Assembly: GCA_964549785.1 (NCBI GenBank) | Contig: CAZJXA010000153.1 | Location: forward strand, 1-8,054 | Source of the DNA: JBEIUO01 sp964549785 | Lineage (GTDB): Bacteria; Planctomycetota; Phycisphaerae; Phycisphaerales; UBA1924 | DNA: 8,054 nucleotides | Direction: 5' to 3' | Shown here: positions 4,917 to 8,054 of the stretch, in pieces | Layout of the letters: each line of letters begins with the position of its first letter | Numbering within the stretch: the first letter of the stretch is position 1 | The notes under the pieces: generated by a model | Database searches by the model: none | Seen by the model: only the letters and a program-made list of their open reading frames with translations | Told to the model about the DNA's origin: nothing | Made by a program: the position numbers and the translations under genes

Positions 4917-7250
4917 TCAGCGCTTTTTACCGGTGCGGCGGCCTTTTTCGAGGGCTTCACGCTGCTTTTGTTCGGCGAGAGCCTGCATGCGGGCCATGAA
5001 GCCGACGGGGGCGGGCTTGCCGATACCGCTCTTTCCGCTACCGATGACGACCGGCTTCTTGGCCGGGGTCAGGAGATCGTTCTTGGTGATGTGGCTGCGG
5101 ATCCAGCGTGATTCGAGGATGCCCAGCGTGCTGTTGGCGATGAAGTAGAGAGCAAGACCGGAGGGGGCGTTGTACATGAAGAGCGGGAACATGAAGACGG
5201 TCATCCACTTGATCATCTTCTGCTGCATCTCCTGCTCGGGGGTGAGCGTTGCGGCGGTGGGCGGCGTCAGATACTTCTGCTGAATGAAGAAGACGACACC
5301 CAAGATGAGGGGGAGGATGTTAAGCGAGGTGAGCGGCCCCAGGAGCGGAATCTCCCACGGGTTGGCCGAGTTCTCGGCGAAGAACCAGAATCGGTCGGGC
5401 TCGGCGAGGTCGCCCAGAAACCACCAGAAGGGCGATGATTGCGGCTGGATGTTCTGGAAGAGCCCGAAGAAGGCGTGCTCGTGCCGGAGTTCGACGGCGA
5501 AGTAAAGAACGGCATAGAGCGCGATCCAGACGGGGGTTTGCAGGAACATCGGGATGCAACCGAGCATTCCGGCCGGGCTGATGCCCTCCTCGCGCCACAA
5601 CTTGGCGGTTTCTTCCTGCAGCTTCTTGGGGTCGCCGGTGTACTTCTCCTGAAGGATCTTCTGCTTGGGGCCGACGGCCTGCATCTGCTTGCCGAATCGC
5701 TGCATGCGGATTTGCGACCAGCGGGTCACGGGGTGCAGGACGGTGCGGACAATGACGACCAGGAAGATAATCGCGAGCGACCAATCCCGGAAGATGTAGT
5801 CGTGCAGCATGTGGAGAAGGCCCAGGAGGGCCTGGGTCATCCATCCGAACGTGCACCATCCGCACATGCCGCCGAAGTTGTAGACAACCAGTTGATGAAG
5901 GTTGAGGCCCGCGAGGAGCGGTTCCGAGCGGATCAGTCGGCGGTCCATGGGCCCTGCGTAGAGGCCCATCGAGACATCGGCCGTTCCTCCGGCAACGACC
6001 AGCAGCGGCTTGCTGGTGACGATCACCGATGCATACTCGGAACCCGCCGACGCCGACGGCGGGATGATGGTCGTGATCGTCTCAACCCAGCCGAGGGTCT
6101 TATCCGGCGTCGTGAGGGAGAGATCAAAGAGCGAGTGCATCGCGACGCCGAAGTACCGGTTCGTGACCCCGGCCCAGGCGACCGTTTCGGAATCGGTGGC
6201 CGAATCTTTGGTCGGCCAGACGACTTGCTGCGTCCCCTTCGTTTCGGGCTCACCCAGGATTTTGGAGTGGTCGAGTTCATGGTCGCCGCTGACCACCGCC
6301 GAGCGCGAAGGATCACGCGAGGGGTCCAGCAGGTACCCGAACCGCATTTTTCGCTTGTCGCCGCCATAACTCTTCGCGTCCTGGTGAAGTTCGGTGGGAC
6401 CAAACTGCTGCCAGACGAACCGCAGCGGACGCCCTGATTGGTTCTCGACCCGCTGACGGATCACGATGTCGTACGAACCCGGGGAGATCGAGTATGCTCG
6501 GTGAAGGCGCAACGCCGGGGCATCGCCGGCGTCGACGATGAACGCCTCGAACTCGCCCGCCGCGCCGCCCGGAACGGCCCGCCAGACCCGCTGCCCGGCG
6601 TTTGGCACCGAGCGGATGTTGATCCACAGGACCCGTGAGATGTCCTGGTCCTCTTCGGCGACGGCGATCTGAAAGGCCGAGAACGGGATCTGGGCTTCGC
6701 CCCCCCCCGGCAGTTGCAGCGTTTCCTGCACGGCGACGTGCTTGCCGTCCTTGATCGTGTCGAAGTGGTTGGCTAAATCGAGTCGGTCAATCCCGGCACC
6801 GACCTGTGAGAAGACGAGGCGCTGCTTCGCCGAAAGTTGGGGGTCGAGGGAACCAAGTTCCGCAGGGACCGGGGCTTCGGTAGCGGGAAAAGACCGAACA
6901 AAAAAGTTGGCGCGGGCGATGGCGGCGCCGGAATCGACCGGCAGGGCCGCGGCCGGCGACTGGGACGCTGAGGCCGCCGGGGCGACAACGGTACCGGGGG
7001 AACCGATGGATGCCGTCCCGTCCGGTGGTACCGTCGGCACGTCGGCACCGGGCAGTGCGGCAAACGGCGGGACCAGCGGGCTCGGAGCCGCATCAGGAGT
7101 CGAGGTTGAACCTGACGGCGCTGCCGCGAGATCGGCGGGGGCGGGCTTCCGCGTGGTGGCACGGAAGACCATGATCGAAAGTCCGACGGCGACCACAATC
7201 AAAACAGTCGGGATGAAAATGCGTAAAAAGTGGTTCTTCGGCTGGGGCAT
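4917..7250 (-). CDS. yidC: Membrane protein insertase YidC
   Basis: YidC inserts and folds inner-membrane proteins, alone or with SecYEG. The 777-residue product is longer than the roughly 550 of E. coli. It has an N-terminal membrane helix (about 10-28), a Pro/Ala/Ser-rich linker (35-110), a periplasmic beta-sandwich domain (about 140-435) and the conserved insertase core (465-720). In the core, IVRTVLHPVT (500-509) carries Arg502, equivalent to the essential groove arginine. A charged cytoplasmic hairpin follows (516-560: MQAVGPKQKILQEKY, WREEGISPAG), then CIPMFLQTPVWIALYAVL (565-582), LNILPLILGVVFFIQQ (643-658) and FMYNAPSGLALYFIANS (691-707). The C-terminus is Lys/Arg-rich (727-777, ending KKR), typical of ribosome-contacting tails. 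ATG 7250 is chosen because MPQPKNHFLRIF leads straight into the first helix; the open frame extends to GTG 7442 but its translation is Arg-rich and unlike YidC. There is no clear Shine-Dalgarno. The 3' neighbour is mnmE. Confidence 0.96.
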   Translation of the reverse strand: MPQPKNHFLRIFIPTVLIVVAVGLSIMVFRATTRKPAPADLAAAPSGSTSTPDAAPSPLVPPFAALPGADVPTVPPDGTASIGSPGTVVAPAASASQSPAAALPVDSGAAIARANFFVRSFPATEAPVPAELGSLDPQLSAKQRLVFSQVGAGIDRLDLANHFDTIKDGKHVAVQETLQLPGGGEAQIPFSAFQIAVAEEDQDISRVLWINIRSVPNAGQRVWRAVPGGAAGEFEAFIVDAGDAPALRLHRAYSISPGSYDIVIRQRVENQSGRPLRFVWQQFGPTELHQDAKSYGGDKRKMRFGYLLDPSRDPSRSAVVSGDHELDHSKILGEPETKGTQQVVWPTKDSATDSETVAWAGVTNRYFGVAMHSLFDLSLTTPDKTLGWVETITTIIPPSASAGSEYASVIVTSKPLLVVAGGTADVSMGLYAGPMDRRLIRSEPLLAGLNLHQLVVYNFGGMCGWCTFGWMTQALLGLLHMLHDYIFRDWSLAIIFLVVIVRTVLHPVTRWSQIRMQRFGKQMQAVGPKQKILQEKYTGDPKKLQEETAKLWREEGISPAGMLGCIPMFLQTPVWIALYAVLYFAVELRHEHAFFGLFQNIQPQSSPFWWFLGDLAEPDRFWFFAENSANPWEIPLLGPLTSLNILPLILGVVFFIQQKYLTPPTAATLTPEQEMQQKMIKWMTVFMFPLFMYNAPSGLALYFIANSTLGILESRWIRSHITKNDLLTPAKKPVVIGSGKSGIGKPAPVGFMARMQALAEQKQREALEKGRRTGKKR
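6700..6708. repeat. Nine-base C/G homopolymer inside yidC
   Basis: Nine consecutive C on the + strand (G on the coding strand) encode the PGGGEA turn at YidC residues 181-186. The reading frame is intact and YidC-like on both sides, so the tract is in frame as given. Runs of this length are prone to replication slippage and to sequencing error. Confidence 0.6.
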
Positions 7251-7280
7251 TCGGGCGGATTCCGTGTCAGGTTCCGGCGC

Positions 7281-7303
7281 CGCGGCGTGAAAACAACGCC
7301 GCG
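7281..7303 (-). other. GC-rich hairpin in the leader of yidC
   Basis: CGCGGCGT and ACGCCGCG form a perfect 8-bp stem around a 7-base loop (TGTTTTC on the minus strand). It lies 30 bp before the yidC ATG and about 140 bp after the upstream lipoprotein stop. No U-tract follows, so an intrinsic terminator is unlikely. It could be a structured leader element or chance in GC-rich DNA. The remaining 193-bp gap shows no clear promoter. Confidence 0.3.
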
Positions 7304-7443
7304 CACACCCCTGGCCGCAACGATAGCGGTGCCGCCCCCTGCACACGACCGCGGAATGCACGTGGCGTCTATCAATCGCCGCGTTTGGTGGGGCGATCGA
7401 CGGCTCCGCCGAACGACGGCGGCGGGACGCACGCGGGCGCACA

Positions 7444-8004
7444 TCAGGGGCGGAGGCGACCGATGCGGACGGCGACGGTTTCGCGCACGGGCTGGCCGGG
7501 GCTGGATGCCGGGGTGGGGGTGAAGGTGGCGATCAAGTCGGCGGTCTGATCCGGCAGCCTGTCGCCCGTGGGGGTACCCCGATCCAGGAGCGAGAGGCGG
7601 AAGGAGTAGTACGGGCCGACCGCCGACGAGCCGGTGTTCGCGCTGGCGGCGGCGGCAGGGATCGTCCATGTCGCGAATGGGGCTGGCTTGGGAGCCCCCG
7701 GCTTGGTGTCGCCGGAAGGCTTCGCGACGAGATCGAAGGTGAACTCCCCGCGGATCAGGAGGGAGGCGGGATACTTCTCGCCGAAAAGGTAGATGGTGAG
7801 ATCGACGGTATCGAAATAGCCGTTGACGTCGGTATCTTGCGGCGGTGTCGAGGAAATCCAGACTTTGCCCACGGCGATCGATGTGGGTTGCGGGCGCGGC
7901 TGCGGTTTGTCGGCGGGGCCGTCGGAGATGCACGCTGGCAAGGCCACCAGATAGCAGAGGGCAGAGAGCAGAGAGCAGCTTCGGAATCGATGAGAAGGTG
8001 CCAT
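7444..8004 (-). CDS. Predicted lipoprotein of unknown function
   Basis: A 186-residue protein with a classical lipoprotein signal: a basic N-region (MAPSHRFR), a hydrophobic core (SLLSALCYLVA) and the lipobox LPAC, with Cys25 as the lipidated residue. The mature protein starts with a short charged/Pro linker (SDGPADKPQPRPQP). A single probable beta-rich domain follows: VGKVWISSTPPQDTD, VNGYFDTVDLTIYLFGEKY (60-78), GEFTFDLVAKP, FATWTIP, GPYYSFRLSLLD and TADLIATFTP. Alternating hydrophobic strands and turns suggest a beta-sandwich like those found in many planctomycete secreted proteins, but I recognise no named domain. ATG 8004 is the only start that gives a proper signal peptide; no Shine-Dalgarno is seen, and only a weak GATAAA lies just before it. 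It lies upstream of yidC on the same strand, where rnpA is common in other bacteria. Confidence 0.75.
   Translation of the reverse strand: MAPSHRFRSCSLLSALCYLVALPACISDGPADKPQPRPQPTSIAVGKVWISSTPPQDTDVNGYFDTVDLTIYLFGEKYPASLLIRGEFTFDLVAKPSGDTKPGAPKPAPFATWTIPAAAASANTGSSAVGPYYSFRLSLLDRGTPTGDRLPDQTADLIATFTPTPASSPGQPVRETVAVRIGRLRP
7954..7978. repeat. Tandem heptamer repeat in the lipoprotein signal-peptide region
   Basis: About three and a half copies of GCAGAGA (first copy GCAGAGG) lie head to tail on the + strand. They code, in minus orientation, for the hydrophobic core of the signal peptide. Because the unit is seven bases, gain or loss of one copy would shift the frame directly after the start codon. 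Confidence 0.5.
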
Positions 8005-8054
8005 CGGTTTTATCGCTCGCGGCGCGGGGTGGGTGTGTAGGCCGGGGGGAGGGT
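8005..8054 (-). other. Upstream region of the lipoprotein gene, cut by the window edge
   Basis: Fifty bases of pyrimidine- and GC-rich sequence (minus strand) with a weak GATAAA just before the ATG and no ribosome site. No promoter pair can be supported in so short a stretch. Confidence 0.3.

Noticed and set aside
3895..5148. 417-codon + strand open frame across mnmE and the end of yidC
   Set aside because: Ser/Ala/Arg-rich shadow of two well-identified minus-strand genes.
7251..7442. 64-residue extension of YidC to GTG 7442, one base after the lipoprotein stop
   Set aside because: The extension is Arg/Cys/His-rich and unlike any YidC N-terminus; ATG 7250 leads directly into the first membrane helix.
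1..8054. CRISPR array, tRNA, rRNA, toxin-antitoxin or defence system
   Set aside because: No spaced repeats, cloverleaf-like segments or recognisable system genes were seen on either strand by reading.

Overview
The window is GC-rich bacterial chromosome. The gene set (a bacterial Smc, a divergent MnmE, a YidC with a long Pro/Ala-rich periplasmic linker), weak or missing Shine-Dalgarno sites at most starts, and small unrecognised membrane proteins suggest a planctomycete-like bacterium, possibly of the Phycisphaerae. That placement is inferred from style and family resemblance, not from a marker gene.

Layout. (1) Bases 1-929, + strand: the 3' end of smc, entering from outside the window. (2) 1186-2133, +: a methyltransferase-like protein that keeps the DxxFDGGTLEHV-type core but has no glycine-rich SAM loop. 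(3) About 2136-2494, -: an intergenic stretch that is really a decayed IS630-family transposase. Two recognisable pieces lie in different frames with the middle missing. (4) 2499-2978 (-) and 3035-3493 (+): two small, divergently transcribed membrane proteins sharing a 56-bp intergenic region that holds a perfect TATAAT box. (5) 3525-4889 and 4917-7250, -: mnmE and yidC, a tight pair (27-bp gap) that keeps the order of the classical rpmH-rnpA-yidC-mnmE cluster. (6) 7444-8004, -: an unrecognised lipoprotein upstream of yidC, where rnpA would often be.

How the genes fit together. Smc (chromosome organisation), YidC (membrane protein insertion) and MnmE (tRNA wobble-uridine modification) are core housekeeping. 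The lipoprotein, yidC and mnmE read in one direction and could share a transcript, although 193 bp separate the lipoprotein stop from the yidC start.

I see no defence system, CRISPR array, tRNA, rRNA or other coherent undescribed system. The points most worth a second look are the unannotated IS630 remnant, the loss of the G4 (NKxD) guanine-specificity motif and of switch II residues in MnmE, and the methyltransferase-like protein without a motif I.
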